DNA from: Ahaetulla prasina
Taxonomy: Eukaryota > Chordata > Lepidosauria > Squamata > Colubridae
Reading direction: 5' to 3'
Assembly (NCBI RefSeq): GCF_028640845.1
Contig: NC_080539.1
Location: forward strand, 179,255,459-179,319,458
DNA: 64,000 bases
Shown: positions 27,456 through 42,400 of the stretch, piece by piece
How the letters are laid out: the number at the start of each line of letters is the position of its first letter
Numbering within the stretch: the first letter of the stretch is position 1
Notes under the pieces: model-generated
Database searches by the model: none
Seen by the model: the letters and a program-made list of their open reading frames with translations, nothing else
What the model was told of the DNA's origin: nothing
Made by a program: the position numbers and the translations under genes

Positions 27456-30400
27456 CAAACACTACCCAGTTGCTGGGAAGAGAGAGCAAATACAGGGCAT
27501 CAAAAGCTAGTCCTTTCATTGACCAGATAATTATTGAAATAAAATTTATTTTCAGCAATGGGCATAGGATGGCTGTGATACAGTCATGTGCATCATTAGC
27601 AGACACTAGACATGATTCTTACATAAATTTTCTATACAGAGAAAACACTGACCAAAAACCCAGAAAAATTTAAGGACCCAGAAATACATCCTATGGGTTA
27701 GAATGAATAGTGCTCAGTCAAACAAGACTACATTTTTAAACTGAATTTACATACCCAGTACTGATGAAGGGAATATCTCTTCAACTTTAAATGTCACTTG
27801 GATTAGGCCTCTCCCTGTAACTAAATTTAGAAAGTTGGTAAGACATAAGAATGCTGTATAAAAGCTGAAAATTGTTCTAACTCCATAAAACAAATTTTCT
27901 TCAATTGTGAGGAATCTCATGTTTTGAAATATTCATAATATGTATGTGCATTGTATGAATCCATGCATTTTAAATACAACTTATATAAAAAACTGAAGAG
28001 TCAGATGCTCAGCTAAGGAGAAAAAGTGCTAAGAAAGAGCTGTTTGTTATAGGTAATCCCTGGGAAAGGATGGGTTAAGTTTTCCCAGGCATCTCAGGCT
28101 GACAATTCTCTCCTTGTGAAACCAAACAAAATTGTTCCTCCATTATTAAAGTTCTTTTTATCATGTTTTATTGTTAATGTGATTCAAAATGTGGTTGAAA
28201 AACACTATATAAAATACACAAAACAAAATTTAGGTGTTTAGCTAGACAGATATGCTCTTTTTCAAGATATTCCATTCAATTCTGCTCCTACCTTTTTTCA
28301 TTTTCCTCCATTCAGACAATCCATATTCTTAAATCAATGAACATTTTAAGGTTTTGCCATTTTTGATTCCCCTCTTCCTTAATCGCCAAAATTTATTTTA
28401 CTTTTGCAAAACTTTAAGTTTCTACAAGTTCTTTCTTAATTGCACAATTTCAGTTAATAATAATCTGAAATATAACTTGCTGTTAATAAAAGAGTTTATT
28501 GATTCTGAAAATTACATTATTGTGCTACACAGAATGTCCAAATGGCATCTTCAAAGTCTTTTCCTGATCTTCTGACCTTGCAAGCACAGAAACCAGGATT
28601 GACACCTAGAATGATTGAAGGGACACCCCTTCCAAATGATTTGCACAGTTTTTGTAATTAAGTTCACTATTAAACTGCTTTTGCTATTAGGAAACACTGA
28701 GGAATACATATAGCCAGTGTAATGTAGCAGTGAAGGTATTGGATTGGCACCAGGAGCCCCAGATCCAGTTTTAAGTCAAACTTCAAGACCCAAGGTTTCC
28801 AAGTGGCTAGTCACTCTCTCTAGCCCACCCTACCTCCCCAGGAAGTTGTCGTGGAGGAAAACATAGGAGGAGGGTTTTTTGCACATACTGTCTTGTATGT
28901 GAAGAACTAAAGAACAAATGGGATATAAATCTAAAAAATGCTTACACCTGGATTTTCAAACATATCTGCAAATTAAAAGCACGGTTTTATGATCTGCAAT
29001 CTGGGACAATAGCATGCTTCTACTTCTTGTAGCACCCTTTGGATGTTTAAACAGTGTGGTCATAGCTCCACTTAGTCATTTTTTCTCAAGCCCAAATGTA
29101 CCATATTACTCCAATCTCTTCTTATAAAGTTTAATTATAAGTTTTCTTATCATTTTCATTGTCTTTCATTCAGTGGTGGGTTGCTCCCAGTTCTGTCCGG
29201 TTCTTGAGAACCGGTAGTAAAAGCGGCGGGAGGTTCCGCCCACCCGCCTGGCTGTCATAAGTTACGATCTGCGCATGCGCAGAAGAACACGTGCACGTAC
29301 TCCCGTAGAACCCATCCCTGCTTTCAGTGTCTTTGTTTCAGAATTTGACGGGTCAGCTCCTTTGACCCTGGCACATATATCTTCTATGGGATAGAAGCAA
29401 TTACTCCTATGGACAGTTTTGTAAAACCCTTTTGACATTGTGTATGTCAATAAATAACAAGATTATATACACTTCTCTATATGCTTAAGTTAATTGTTAT
29501 TGGATAAGAACTTCTTAATATATTTTGCCTGAGTTATCCGTAACTTGGTAGAATATTTTCTAAAAGGCAAATTCACAAAATGATTTCAGTATACAGTGAA
29601 TGAGATTGGCCACATTATTCTGTATATCAATTTTGGTATTGCTTTTTCTCTTCAGACCTGAGAATTTGTGTGATATTTCCTAGAGCAACTAAGGATAGAA
29701 AACCATAAAGCCTCTAAGTTAACGATGAACAGTCCCTGCTGTGTCTCCACAATGTCTTCCTTCACATGCTCAGCTTTCAGAATAACAATGACTTTTTTTA
29801 ACTGTGAGATTCGGTTTGAAGCAAATGCTGTGTGAATTTCAGAGCCTGCCTGTGAATGATCTGGCATCTGATCTGTATTTATTGACATTAAATTTAGGGT
29901 TTAATGCACTCCTGCCACTTTTCAACAATTCACCCTAAAAGGCTTTTAACTGGCTCAAAAGAAGGAGGTCATAAGTAAATTGACCTCGGACAGAATGTAC
30001 AATTATTAGAGAAGGTTAGGACAAGAGCAGCTGCCGGAGCCCCACTGGCAAAGCAAAGTAGTTCCAAAAGTCTGGTTATTAAGAATAGACTCAGGTTTCC
30101 CCTCTCTACTACCTCGACAAGGTCCCTTTGGTTTCCCTAAGAAGAATTATCGCCCTCCCTAGCAGCTGCAATAATTGTGTTCCTATTGTTGCACAGACCT
30201 CCTCCTGACCACCCCCTACAAGTGTCCATTGTTGAGACAGAGTCAAGTGATTAGATACTCCGGCGGATACGGTTAGGGCCCAGCTGCCTAACTGCTGACA
30301 CACGAGCATCGAGGGGTGGGAGGGGGAGGGAGACCCACGGCTGCAAGACGGGACTCTAACATGCCAGACCTTTTACATAAGTCAAACAGAAACAAATGAT

Positions 30401-33400
30401 GCTTTCTGGGTCCTGCTGACGGAGCAACCTCTCCTCCTTTGAAGTGGTGAGGGCTGGTAGGCTTTTACAGCTTTCCCTCTTCAGCCCAAGCAAACATCCT
30501 TCTTTTGATATGAGACATGCTCATTATCTCTGCCCCATTTAATGATTTTTGATTGAAAGGTGGCAGCTCAGTTGCCAAGAGGGTAGTTAAAGAGGCTCCA
30601 CAGAGTCAGACCTACATAAAGGCTTCCCTTATGCAGTGGCCTATATTTGGAATTTCTTAACAGCATGTTCTTGTTCTCTGCCGCAGATAAGGGCTGAGCG
30701 TGAAATTCTTAATTAAGCAGTAAATAGTGTATGGGTGTCAGCAGATGCAACCTGTAGCCATGGAGACTGAGTCACATGAACAGGAGAATAGGCACTAAAC
30801 TAGAAGCTTTAGGCCTGGAAGTGAGTGACAGCTGAAGAATCCTACAAAGCTTGTAAATGGGATTAATTAGCTGACTAATTTTTTCCAAACTATCTCCACA
30901 ATTTAAAAATAAAGAAAATTTCTGGTTTTATTTTAAAAGATAGTAAAAAGATCAAAACACAGATGGTCCTTTCTTGGGAAGATCTTGGGCCATTAAACTC
31001 AGAAGGAACAGAGCTGAGCTGAGAGAGTCCACTTTTTCTTTCAGCAAAGAAAGCACTTCATGGTTCAAACAATGACACACTTTTATTGATAAATGCAGAG
31101 ACCAAAAATGTAGCTTAGGTGAAATAGCTGTAGAATCTCTGTTTGCAATAACTTCTGTTATTTTTGCAGTTAAGACTCCAAAGTTCTTTCAGGCAAAGAA
31201 CTATGTAACAAAATCATTTTCTCTCTTGTGCACAGGGGAGAGTCTAAAGCCCACTTCAGACTTCCTTGAGTTAGAAAAAGACGCTTTTATTATGTGATGC
31301 TGTTCATATGAAGGAGCTTCACATCACCACTCCAATTTTAGTCATGCCATGTTCTTTTTCAACTAATATTTACTACACTGGTTAAAATTGGCACAAATAA
31401 CTCCAGGATTCAGTCCTGCAAATAAGTTCCCATGTATAAAACCACTTATTGTTATGCGCTCCCTGTTTCTCCAAGAACTTAGACTTTCTGGAATAGCACA
31501 AAGAGATTTTAATTCTGGAGAAAATTTCACCTTCCTGTAGCAGGTGGCAAGCCTAACAATCCAAAAGCAATTTTCAGAGGAAATGACTGAATTCCAAATT
31601 GCTTCACAAAGGAAGTTTGTGAAGTAAACTAACTCAATTTAACTCAATCAATTTGAGTAAATTAACTCGATTTGGTTAATGTGTGATGTCCATCACCAAT
31701 TCCAACATCCACGTACAGTTGTTCCTTCTCAATGAGCATTATTATCAACTACAACCTTAAACATTAAGTTCTTACCTAAATAAGTTAACTTGTTCATTTT
31801 CTTGTTGAAAAACCAGTCACAACCCTTGTGATGTCTATGGGAAGGAACAGCCTGGAGTAGCGACCCTTGCCTTCTTCCACAAAGCACTGTAACTTGACTG
31901 TGGGCTGGCAATCCTTCATGCTCCAATAATAGGTAATTGCCAACAGCAAAATTATCAAACGTAGCTACATACTATGGAGTAGAACACAAGAAACATGCAA
32001 ACATTTATATTTCCTTTCTGAAATATATCTGGACTGCAATAAGGTACACTAATGATTGTGTAAGAGAGAAGGAAGAAGAGACACAGCAATTTTTCAGCAG
32101 ACTCATAAATATCGAAGTTTCACCTCTGCCCCTCCCCTAATTTATGAATAATGATCTTTAGATTTGACTATTTACGGTATTTGCTACTGAGAAATGAATA
32201 ATCATTTCAAGAGCATGGCCTTGCCAATAAAAGCCACATATAATGCAGAGTTACCCAGTGTGTTCCATGCTATCTTATAGCTCCGAAATTGTCTTTCCCA
32301 TTATAAAATATTCATTTTGACCTGTGAATGACCCATATCACACACAGACACTATGTATCCTATCCTCTATACCTAATCCTTCCATTAGATTAAAATGAAA
32401 TTGTATGATATTTTGGCTTCAAAATTCTTTTTTCTGTTTCCTATATCAAATGCGATACTGTAACAGTTGATGAATTAAACAAACCTTTATTACCTGCAAA
32501 TTTCTTTGAAACGGAGGACTGCTGAATGACAAAGTATAAATTTCTTGATCCAAAAGAAGACTCATCCAGCCATTGGCATTCAATAAAGTGTCAGACACGT
32601 AATTGACAGTGATCACCTTATTGTGACTATTAGTTACAGTTAAATTAGATGAAAAAATTGGGGATTTTCTGGAAAAAAAAATCAAATTTATTTTCTAAAT
32701 AATATTCACTTTGATATTTACTGTTGCTATGTTGATGCAGCATGTCAGCCCACCGTTGCACTTCAAATACAGTATTTAGGCATGGATCAGCAAGCTCAGA
32801 TAGTATAGAATGGCAACATATCCCATTTCCCCAAATTTAAGTCCCATAAATTTTTTTTCAAGTAGACAACTTACTTGACAACTCAGATTTGCTCAAGTGA
32901 ATCCTTAATCAAGAATACCAGGCAAACTCCTTGGTATTCAACTTTTTTATTTGGGGAATTACAAACTCCTTGCAGTTGGAAATAAAGGTAAATCCATCAT
33001 TCCCAGTTTTACTCATTTTCTTAGTTTTCCTCCAATTTTTGTGCCTTTTTGCATAACAAGAAACCACAGAATTTCTGTGTAGATTTTCTAGGACTCCTCT
33101 TGCTGAATTCATTTGCAACAAATAATAACACAATAACAACATGTCCATATATTTTCAAGTTGCTTACCAAAGTCCCAAAAAAAATGCAAATTTTGATAAA
33201 CAACATTTAGACCCAAACTGGATAAATGTATTAAAATCGGAATAAAATAATTTCACTTCCATCCCTGTTGTTCCAAAATAACGGAGGATAACATGGATAG
33301 GCAGAAGAAGACACCACTTGAAAGGCAACAAATAGTTTTGATTCCTCAAAATGTCCAGGTAAATCATGAGCTGACTATTATATTGTCTTTCCAAACAATG

Positions 33401-36400
33401 CTTTCACTTCATACTGTCAAGCTAGACCCAAAATAGAACTACTATATTGCTAGCATAATTGAGCGTTCCTACAACCATAATTAGCACCATTTTAATTTGC
33501 TCTAAATAGCCAGTGATTTTCACTGTGCCCTAAATAGCCACCAATCTACCTCTCTTTAATGTTAATGGAGCAGAGGAGGGCATGAGCATTTTTAATTCGG
33601 AGGAGCTGAGGGAGCCTGCATGGATCATTAACGGGAAAGTGTTTCATTACCAAAGGAGGAGGCAGCTCCCTAAGATCTGTTCTTCTCTTTCTGAAGAAGA
33701 AACCAGGAGGAGGTAACCACAGTGGTAATGTGAAATTAACCCTTGGCTCAAACTGCCAGGAGCCTTTCCAAAGGGTTAAAAAGAAGAGAAAACCCTGGAT
33801 GACTGATAGGCAGTTTTTATATCCAGAGAAGTTTCAATTAAGAAGCAATTTGCTACAGAAATCTGGCATGACTAGTAGATAGAACTTTACAGTCTGCGTT
33901 ACAATTTACCATCATGGTTCTTTAAGCTGTTATGTAATTTAGCTCAAGTGTAGTGTGCAGAACTGTTGAACATAAATGGCTCACAAAGGGTTTGCTAAAC
34001 CAATCAACAACTATGAGTAGAATAAATATTAAGTCTCCTGTTTATGTTTACCATTAGCTTACTTATCCTAAGGGGGTTCCCCCCTCCCTTCCCCCCTTTG
34101 TATTATGGCAAACACGGCGTTTAGCTCTAAATGCTTTCTGTTTGTTACCTTTGTGAAATAATCTGCTACAATGACATAACTCAAGAAAATAAAGCAACAA
34201 TGAAATTGGTTTAGGATGAGGCCGGTGATACATGCATCAATACTGCAATGTATTCTTTCAGAAATAGAAATTTAATAGTATACTAGAAACCCACGAGCGT
34301 CCAAGTTGCATTTTGCTTAAGGCCTTTCCCAATTGATGATTTGAAGTACTATTCTCTCATCCTTGAGTTGTCAACACACATACCAGCATGAAACAATAGT
34401 CCCATTGCCAATCCCTGCTCTGTCTCTTTTATCTCTGTTCCCAAACACTACAGTCACCCAAATTCCCCTCAGGATAATGACTGACAGATTTTCACACATT
34501 GAGACTATACATGGACTATTATAGAATAAGAGGAGAAGGTGTAGTTTAACACCTGTCCACTAAGAAAAAAGTAAGCTTATCTTATTTACACACTGGGGAT
34601 AAGTTGAACATAAGGTTATGGAGGGAAGGCAGAAAAAATATGTGGTCAGGGCATACTTGTTCTGAGGTTTTGTGCAAATACCGAAAGCATGACCGCATGC
34701 TGTTATCCCAAAAATTTAAAATTAAATCCAATAGTTTATTCAAGGACGTTTATGTATTTACCCAAGTTTTAAAACCTATGTAAAGCTCAGTGGCTAAGAC
34801 CCTGAGCTTGTCAATTAAAAGGTTGGCAGTTCAGTGGTTTGAATCCCTAGTGCCGCCTAATGCGGTGAGCTCCCATTACTTGTCCCAGCTTCTGCCATCC
34901 TAGCAGTTCAAAAGCATGTAAAAATGCAAGTAGAAAAATAGGGGCCACCTTTGGGGGGAAGGTATCAGCGTTCCGTGCGCTTTTGGCATTTAGCCATGCC
35001 AGCCACATGACCATGAAGTCGTCTTCGGACAGTGCTGGCTCTTCAGCTTTCAAACGGAGCTGAGCACCGCCCCTAGAGTTGGGAACGACTAGCACATGTG
35101 TGTGAGGAGAACCTTTACCTTTTAAAAGGTCCAGGGCTGACTTCTGAGGGTCTGTTTACTAAACTTTTCTGATTTTAGGGCATGGCTTAGATTAGAACCT
35201 TCATCTCTGCTTTCAAGCAGCTAACATCAATAGATCTATATCCTTAACATAATGTATTTTTAATTAAAAAATACATTTTTCCTGCATTTACACTGTATGC
35301 AACTGCTGGATGTGCCTGTCCCATTCATGTTTTATTCCTCACAATGAAATGACTTTTGTGGTACTGGGTGTTTTTAACACATTGTTTTCTCAAGAATTGC
35401 CTAAGACAGAAACTTATTTTTGCAATCTATTATCTTGCTAAAGTGTGACTTCCTAAATTTTATACAATTATACATGAGGGGGGGGGAAGCAAAAGCTTAC
35501 AGGCCAATAGACATACGATGAAAAGTAACATTTGCAAAACAGCAACTGGCATTGACAGCTTGACTGGCATTGACAATTGTCCTACAGGAATCTGGAAGAA
35601 TATCCAGAGAAGGAAGGATCTGACTTCCTGGTTGTCCAGTGAAAGAGCCGTCTAGATCTTTGAGGATGGCACAATGAGGGAATGGAAATGATAGCCAGTT
35701 TGGGGCATTGAGGAACAGGACTTGTTCTGTTCTGACAGTAAAGCCTCCTGAAAAAGAAGAGGAACATACTGTATTAGAGGGCAATTAAGGGAATCTAGAA
35801 AATCTCATCCAATGAAAACCGAGAATTCAAAAATTTAGAATACAATGTTGATGTTGTTGATCAAATCAGCAGAAATTTTCTTGGCAACGTTTTCTTCTTG
35901 CTACAGTATGTCTCAGAGAGTGCAACTGAGATTCACCATTGTAAATTTCGATTATGATTATATATTATGATTATACTGTTTGATTTTAATGGATGTAAAA
36001 TGCAAAAAGTTAAACATCAAATAGGAATAAGGATTTGTACTTCTTTAAATTAAACAAAACAAACAGAATCTTGTAGCACCATCAAACAAATCTTCCATTA
36101 GTAATGCATTTCCACAGTCTTTTGCACAATGTTTCTAACTATTGACTCTTTTCATACATCTCCATTAGCTAAAATATGTGAACAATTTTTAGAATGCATA
36201 TTTTAGCCAAGAAATTGTTAAGCAAGGGGAACACTGCTAGGATTGGAGAAAAGACAGTAATGTTTTTTTCTAGTCTCAATGGCAGGCATCTCATATATGC
36301 AGGTATTTGGATCTAGTCACTAGTCACTAGTCACTGGTTATTCCTGACTCCATATAGATCTTAAAAACAGTAATGCATGGTTGCTATTATTAATATTACT

Positions 36401-39400
36401 ATTTTAGCTTTGATGTTTGCTTCCAAGAAGGAGTCTTTTTTCCCACCCCAGTTCCAAACTATTTTTATTATTATTTAAATACAATTCACTTGGAAAGACT
36501 AACAATTGCCATGAGCATGAACAGTGAAAATTAGGCTTATGTGAGGCAGCTGAACAGTACCTTGACAAGGAGCTTTGTGTTCCTAGCACCATTCATCCCC
36601 CTGGACTGTTTGCGCTTCTGGTGCTTCCTCTGGCCAGGAGAGTTTTCTGAGCATGCCTCAAAATCAACATGAAAGCAGCATTTTCTTCTTTAGAAGTGAA
36701 GGATTGCATTGCTTCACAAAACATCTTCAAAGGGGTGCTTTGCTCAAAGCCTTGTTGAAGCAAAGCATCTCTCCCAAGATTTGCTTAGCCAGAATGGAAG
36801 CCAGCTAAGGAGAGAGCTTTTTAATAATGGGAAACGATGGGTTCCTAAACCACACTGCAACTATATTCGGTTGTCTTCAAGCACAAAGGTGGGACCCAAC
36901 AGGAGATGGCAAAATATTATAATTCCAGATATAATGGATTGCATTTCAAAGATGTGCAATTTAGCCAATTTTTAGAAAATTGCATATTCTGTTAATCAGA
37001 AAATGTCATACTACCTCTGCCTTTTGAAAAAGTTATTTGAAAAGCTGGGTGAATTTAGTTTTCCTCTTTAAAGACTTACAAAATCAGATTGCTCAAGTTG
37101 AAATTACAAATTCTTTGTTGTTATTTTCTTTATGTGATATTCAATGTGTAATTTTTTTCCTTTCTCTTTTGTGATTGTTCATTTTTATTTTATGTATGTT
37201 TGTTTGAAAATGTATGCATGTACATACATGTATGTATATATGTGTATACATATATGACAAATGACTCTGGGACCTATATTTTAGAACAGGGGTATGAAAT
37301 GCGATTTCTTTGATGGCCGCATCAGGGTTGTGTTGTGACCTCGGGGGCCAGGGTGGGTGTGGCTAGGGTGGGCATGGTCATCTTGATGTCAGTCATTGGG
37401 GCTCCGTTTTCAGCCACAGCAGCCCTCCCGGGCTCTGTCTTCAGCTGTCATGACCTCCTGCAACCCTCTGCCAGTGAAAACAGTGAAAACAGAGCTCAGG
37501 GAGGCTGCACACAGCCCTCCCGGGCTCCATTTTGGGCCACAATGGCCTTCTGCAGCCCTCTGCCAACAAAAAATGGAGCTCATGAGGGGGCCGGCTGTGG
37601 GGGCCGGTCCTTCACTGTTTCCAGGGCAGATTTAACACACACACACACACACACGGCCTTGAGTTTGACACCCCTATCTGCATATATTATATGCAGTCAG
37701 AACACAAGTATTGAATATAAAATGGAGTCCTTTTAGCATAAAAAATGGAAATGAGAACCATGTATATAGATATGATTGGGGCAAATTGCAATGATGATAA
37801 GGATATATGAGTTGAATTTCTGCTTTTTTTTTTTTTTTTAACAGAATACCAGAATTGGAAGGGACCTTGGAGGATTTCTAGTCCAATCCTCTGCTCAAGC
37901 ATGAAACCCTATACCAGTTTCTATTTTCTTTTATTTTTTGCATTGCAATATGTTCTTATGGCTAAACAATAAAGAGCTTTTCTCTTGTTGTTATTATTGT
38001 TGGTGTTGTAATTCGAGATTCTGGTGGTACAGTGGTTAAAATGTAGTATTACAGGCAAACTCTTCCCACAACCTAGAGTTCACTCTTGATAGGGTTCAAG
38101 GTTTACTCAGCCTCCCATCCTTCCAAGGTCAGTAAAATGAGGACCCAGATTGTTGGGGACAATATGCAAATAAAGCTTTGATATTATAAACTGCCCAAAG
38201 AGTGCTGTAAAGTGCTTTGGGGTGGTATATAAACCTAATAGCTATTGCTATTGCTATTCTTTGAGAACTGCAATATAAGCCTATATCCTTTTTTATTAAA
38301 ATGAATCAGGTTGGTAGTGATGTGCATGCTTGGCTTTAAAGCAAAGGAAAACTTACATATGTTTACTGTATAATAAGCATTTTCGGGTTTAAAAGCTCTT
38401 ATCCAAAGTATTACACTTTGAATTTCTATTTTTATTTAGCCAATCTATTAGCTCAACTTCCTCTTGTGGCTCTCTGGATATAGAAGGTGAATTTATGCAG
38501 TGTGGGGCTTCCTCTATCCACTATGGCTCTCTACATGATAAAATTACAGACTTCATTCATGTGAAGAGCATCCATTGATAAAATAGGCTCTCAGCGGTAA
38601 AATCTACTTACCTTCCCTACCGGTTTGGAAGTGCATGCTCTGCGTGCGCATGTCTGTGTCATGTGCAATTTTGGATCCTCTGCATGTGCGCAAAGCCTTC
38701 TGCACATGTGCAGAGGATAAAAAACAGATTACTTCCTGGGACGTAACATCTGGGAAGATGGGCAGAGCCTCATGCTGCTGCCGCTACCGGTTCTCCGAAC
38801 CACCCGCCGTCCCCACTACCGATTCGGCTGAACTGGGCTGAACTGGTAGCATTTCACCCCAGAGGCTCTTCATTGTAGACCTTCACCTTCTACATATGGA
38901 AAACAGAGTCTGCATGCTTGTCCTCAAGTGATATCAACTCCATGGTCTCTTTTGTTACCATATTCTAGCAAACGTAGCTGTCCTGTTTGAAAAAGATGCA
39001 TTGCCTTTGGATATGTATATATGTAAATTGTTTGTTTCTTTTCTATAAACTGATTTGAGCAAAAATATTTGTAGAAAATCCTCTTTAGTGCTCTTCACAC
39101 TCATTTCTCATCACAACCATGTTCAGTACCGAAAATCTAACTTACCCTGACCTTGGTAACAGCCAGAACAGGTAGTAATTGCAGTGCAGTTGTGACTGTC
39201 AAAGTTCATAAAGGTTGCACGTGAAATCAATAGTTCATGCTTTTGAGGAGTTTTCAGCCCTGTCAACATACAGCTTCTATCCTGCTACAAGAATGTAGAC
39301 ATTGGCATTATGTTTAAAAAGAACAGTTGTGTAAAATTAAGTTATGCATTAGCATGAATTCATATGATAATGCTGTTTATGCTTAAACTAGTTTAAGACA

Positions 39401-42400
39401 GTTGTCTTAATCCATCAAGCTCAGTATAGATACTTTTAGATCCTGCCTTTTTCATGCAGAAATTGGGACATGGGTAGAAGAGTGAAGACTGCATTTAGTA
39501 CAGCACCACCAAGTCCAAGTTTGCTCTGGAAACTGCATACATAAATATCATAATAATCTACATTTGTTAATAACTTGGAGATCTTCTATGGATGTTCTAG
39601 TAATCTCATTATTTATTCATTCATTCACTTATCAAATTTATATGCTGCTCATAATCTCAATTACTTTTGTCCATCCACTGCATCTGTTATATTCCCATTC
39701 TTCTACTTCCCTCAAACTCACCATCATTTCTTTCGGTTCACACAAACTCATATTACATGGCCCTATTCATTCTTCCCTGCTAAGTACTTTTTATTTATTT
39801 TTTTGCTTATGTTATTTATTTATTTATTATTAAATTTGTACCCAATCAACTCCTAACACTTCTGTGTAGTTCACCAATAGAGTTACAATCAGAAACAAAA
39901 ATAAGAAGTAAAAGCAAAACGACAGAATCTGGACAAGGTTAGAAAAAAGAACTGATGCAGTCTTCATTCACCTTTGATAAAGGCCTGGGAGAAGAGTTAA
40001 GACTTTGTAACTGTTCTAAATAACAACCAAGTGAGGGACTTCCTGATTTCAGGGAGAACCTCACTCTAGAGGGCAGACGCTGCTAAGAGAAAGTAGGTTT
40101 CTAGATGGCACTGTTTAATTGAAGGGACCCAGAGTGTGACAATCCTGTCAGACAAAATGGTTAGATACTGTGAGAATTGGGCAATTGGAAAGTTGCCCAA
40201 AAAACCAGGCCTTATAACATGAATGGTTTTATAGGTAACTGCCAAAATTTGAATCATACCCAGAAGCAAACTGACAACCAGTGCAGTTCTTGGAGCAAAA
40301 GTATTATATGGACATACCAAAGTATGCCCATCACTGCTCATTCTGCTATATTCTGGATCAGTTGAAGCTTCTAGGTGTTCTTCAAGGAGAGTCCCATGTA
40401 CAACACATTGCAGTAGTCAAGCTGTGGTGATCAGAGTGCAACTGTGTAAAGCACCTCCTGATCAAGAGCCTGTTCTCTGGCCTCTGTTTATCCATGATAT
40501 ATGTTTTGTGTTTTTAAAGCTCTCCATGTTTTGTCACAGCTTATCTTTGGGATGGTCAGACAATAAAAGAGGTAGAAAAATCAAAAGTTACTTAAAAAAA
40601 AAAAGATCTCTAGAAATTACAATGACTTTTAAATTGCTAATAGCTATTTAGCCCAAGTATACACATGCCTCACATTTAAATTCCACCTATTTTTCCAGTT
40701 AATTTGCAGTGGCTGCTGTATCAATGCAAAAAGTAGGATTTTAAAATAAATAAATAATAATTGGTTAAAAGCATATTTTAAACATAAAAGGGTTGGCTGA
40801 ATGGAAGGCTAAGCTTTCTTGTTAAATTAATGTCATAAAGTTTTAATTGATGTTAAAGAGACATCATTATTAAAGGCTAGAATTACATAAATTAATATGT
40901 AAATTATGACAAGAAGATTCTTTATCATGAGATAATCAAAGATAATCAGCCCCCTGGGGTGCTGTAAGGAACAAGGCACAGCTGAGCGCCTCAAAATCTT
41001 TTAACAAGTAATAGGGGAGAACTCAGTATCCCGAGACAGCAAAACCAAAGAAAATATTTCATCAGTGCTATAAAAGTTAGCTGCATTCTAATCTACCTTT
41101 AGTGTCTCATATTCCTCTGGTTCTGTCTTCGTTCTTCACACTTAACAGCAATCAAAATTTAGTCTCTCTTATTCTTAACACTAAAATCTATTTCAAGATT
41201 CAATTTTACATCCATTAAACTCATTTTAAGTTCCACTTCCCCAACCTTCACCTATGCAAAACAATCTTACCTCCCTTGCCTTGCGATATATTTTGGTATG
41301 CTGAAATTCCTGGACTATATAGAAAATTAGTTTGAAGACATCTTGGCACGTGGAATCTTACAATTCCAAGAGAAATATGTTTGCCTCTAAATTTCCATAT
41401 TCTGGGGTATTTCCAGCATATCATTGCCAAGGCAGCATAGTTTAATAAAAATAGAAGATGGGGTGACAAATGGAGGAGGCAAGAGTAACACTATACAAAA
41501 AAAAATTGTCCTGTTTTTTTCATTATTTTGATGAAATACAAGTTGGTTTTTTAAAAAATTTCCTTTAAAGTAGAGCTTCCGCTGAGGCTATGATGAACTA
41601 GATGTCCTCAAAGGAGTGGAAACAGCAACTCAAAGATAGAGCCCAGAGGGCCAATGCTGGATACTGAAATCTCTCTGGATAAAAGAGAGATTGCAAAATA
41701 GCCCACTTGTTTTCTGGACAGTGGCTCCTCATAAGTAAATGGCCGGAACACACATTTTTGCAGTTTTGTTGCAAGTTGAACAGCTGGGAGGCATGGAATG
41801 CCATCTATGCTCATAGCCACAATGTAGGAGTTCCCCAACTTCTGGTCTCTGGACTGGACCCAGTCCGCGGCATGACAGAAACCATGCCATGCAAACAAGC
41901 GAAGGCCCATCCATGGGATGCAGGCAGCACATGAAACCATGCCCCATCCAGTCTGCGGAAAAACCTTTCTTCACAGAACCAGTCCCTAGTGCCCAAAAGG
42001 TTGGGGGATGCTGGCCTATAAGGACAATAAGCCCAGTAGTCATTTATGGAGATTCTCATCCAGGTTATGGTTGTCCCAAAGGTGCTTTTTTCAAAATGCA
42101 ATTGGACTTTCTTTCTTTTTCCTTGAAGTTGTTTTGCTTTGCATCCAAGAAGCTTCTTAAATTCTGAATGGTGGAGAATGGAAGGATTTATATTCCTCAC
42201 AGTCATCTGGTCATTCGCACTCTTTTTGAAAAAGCACCTTTGGGACAAGCCCAGTAGACCTGATTTCTTATTTATCTTTGGATTTAACTATTTTACTGAT
42301 TAAGAGAGATTCTCTTCTGCAGCAGGATAAGATTCTTTTTCCCCCTGTATTATAAAGCTAAAAAGAATTTTTAAACAGTTTAAGAATACAGACTACCTGG

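Larger units (their letters stand above)
26417..27754. other. intron between PKHD1 exons 13 and 14
   Basis: 1,338 nt with a hAT-like element (26472-26841) and a (GAAA)n microsatellite. 26850-27370 is featureless AT-rich DNA. Confidence 0.7.
27815..31775. other. intron between PKHD1 exons 12 and 13
   Basis: 3,961 nt. Contains a degenerate SINE (28708-28940), a hAT-like element (29171-29320) and a less AT-rich unique block at about 30000-30790 with motif clusters. Otherwise nothing recognised. Confidence 0.7.
32669..35500. other. intron between PKHD1 exons 10 and 11
   Basis: 2,832 nt. Holds a Sauria-type SINE (about 34784-35120) and a purine-rich unique block at 33560-33800. Nothing recognised elsewhere. 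Confidence 0.7.
35748..39145. other. intron between PKHD1 exons 9 and 10
   Basis: 3,398 nt. Holds a CTAGTCA tandem (36309-36337), a hAT-like element (37287-37673), a CR1 3' tail, a tRNA-derived SINE and a hAT-like element at 38592-38862. 35750-37280 is otherwise featureless. Confidence 0.7.

Noticed and set aside
41248..41469. Minus-strand open frame with a good GTAAG donor
   Set aside because: Exons 8 and 9 already join in frame and its protein does not resemble fibrocystin.
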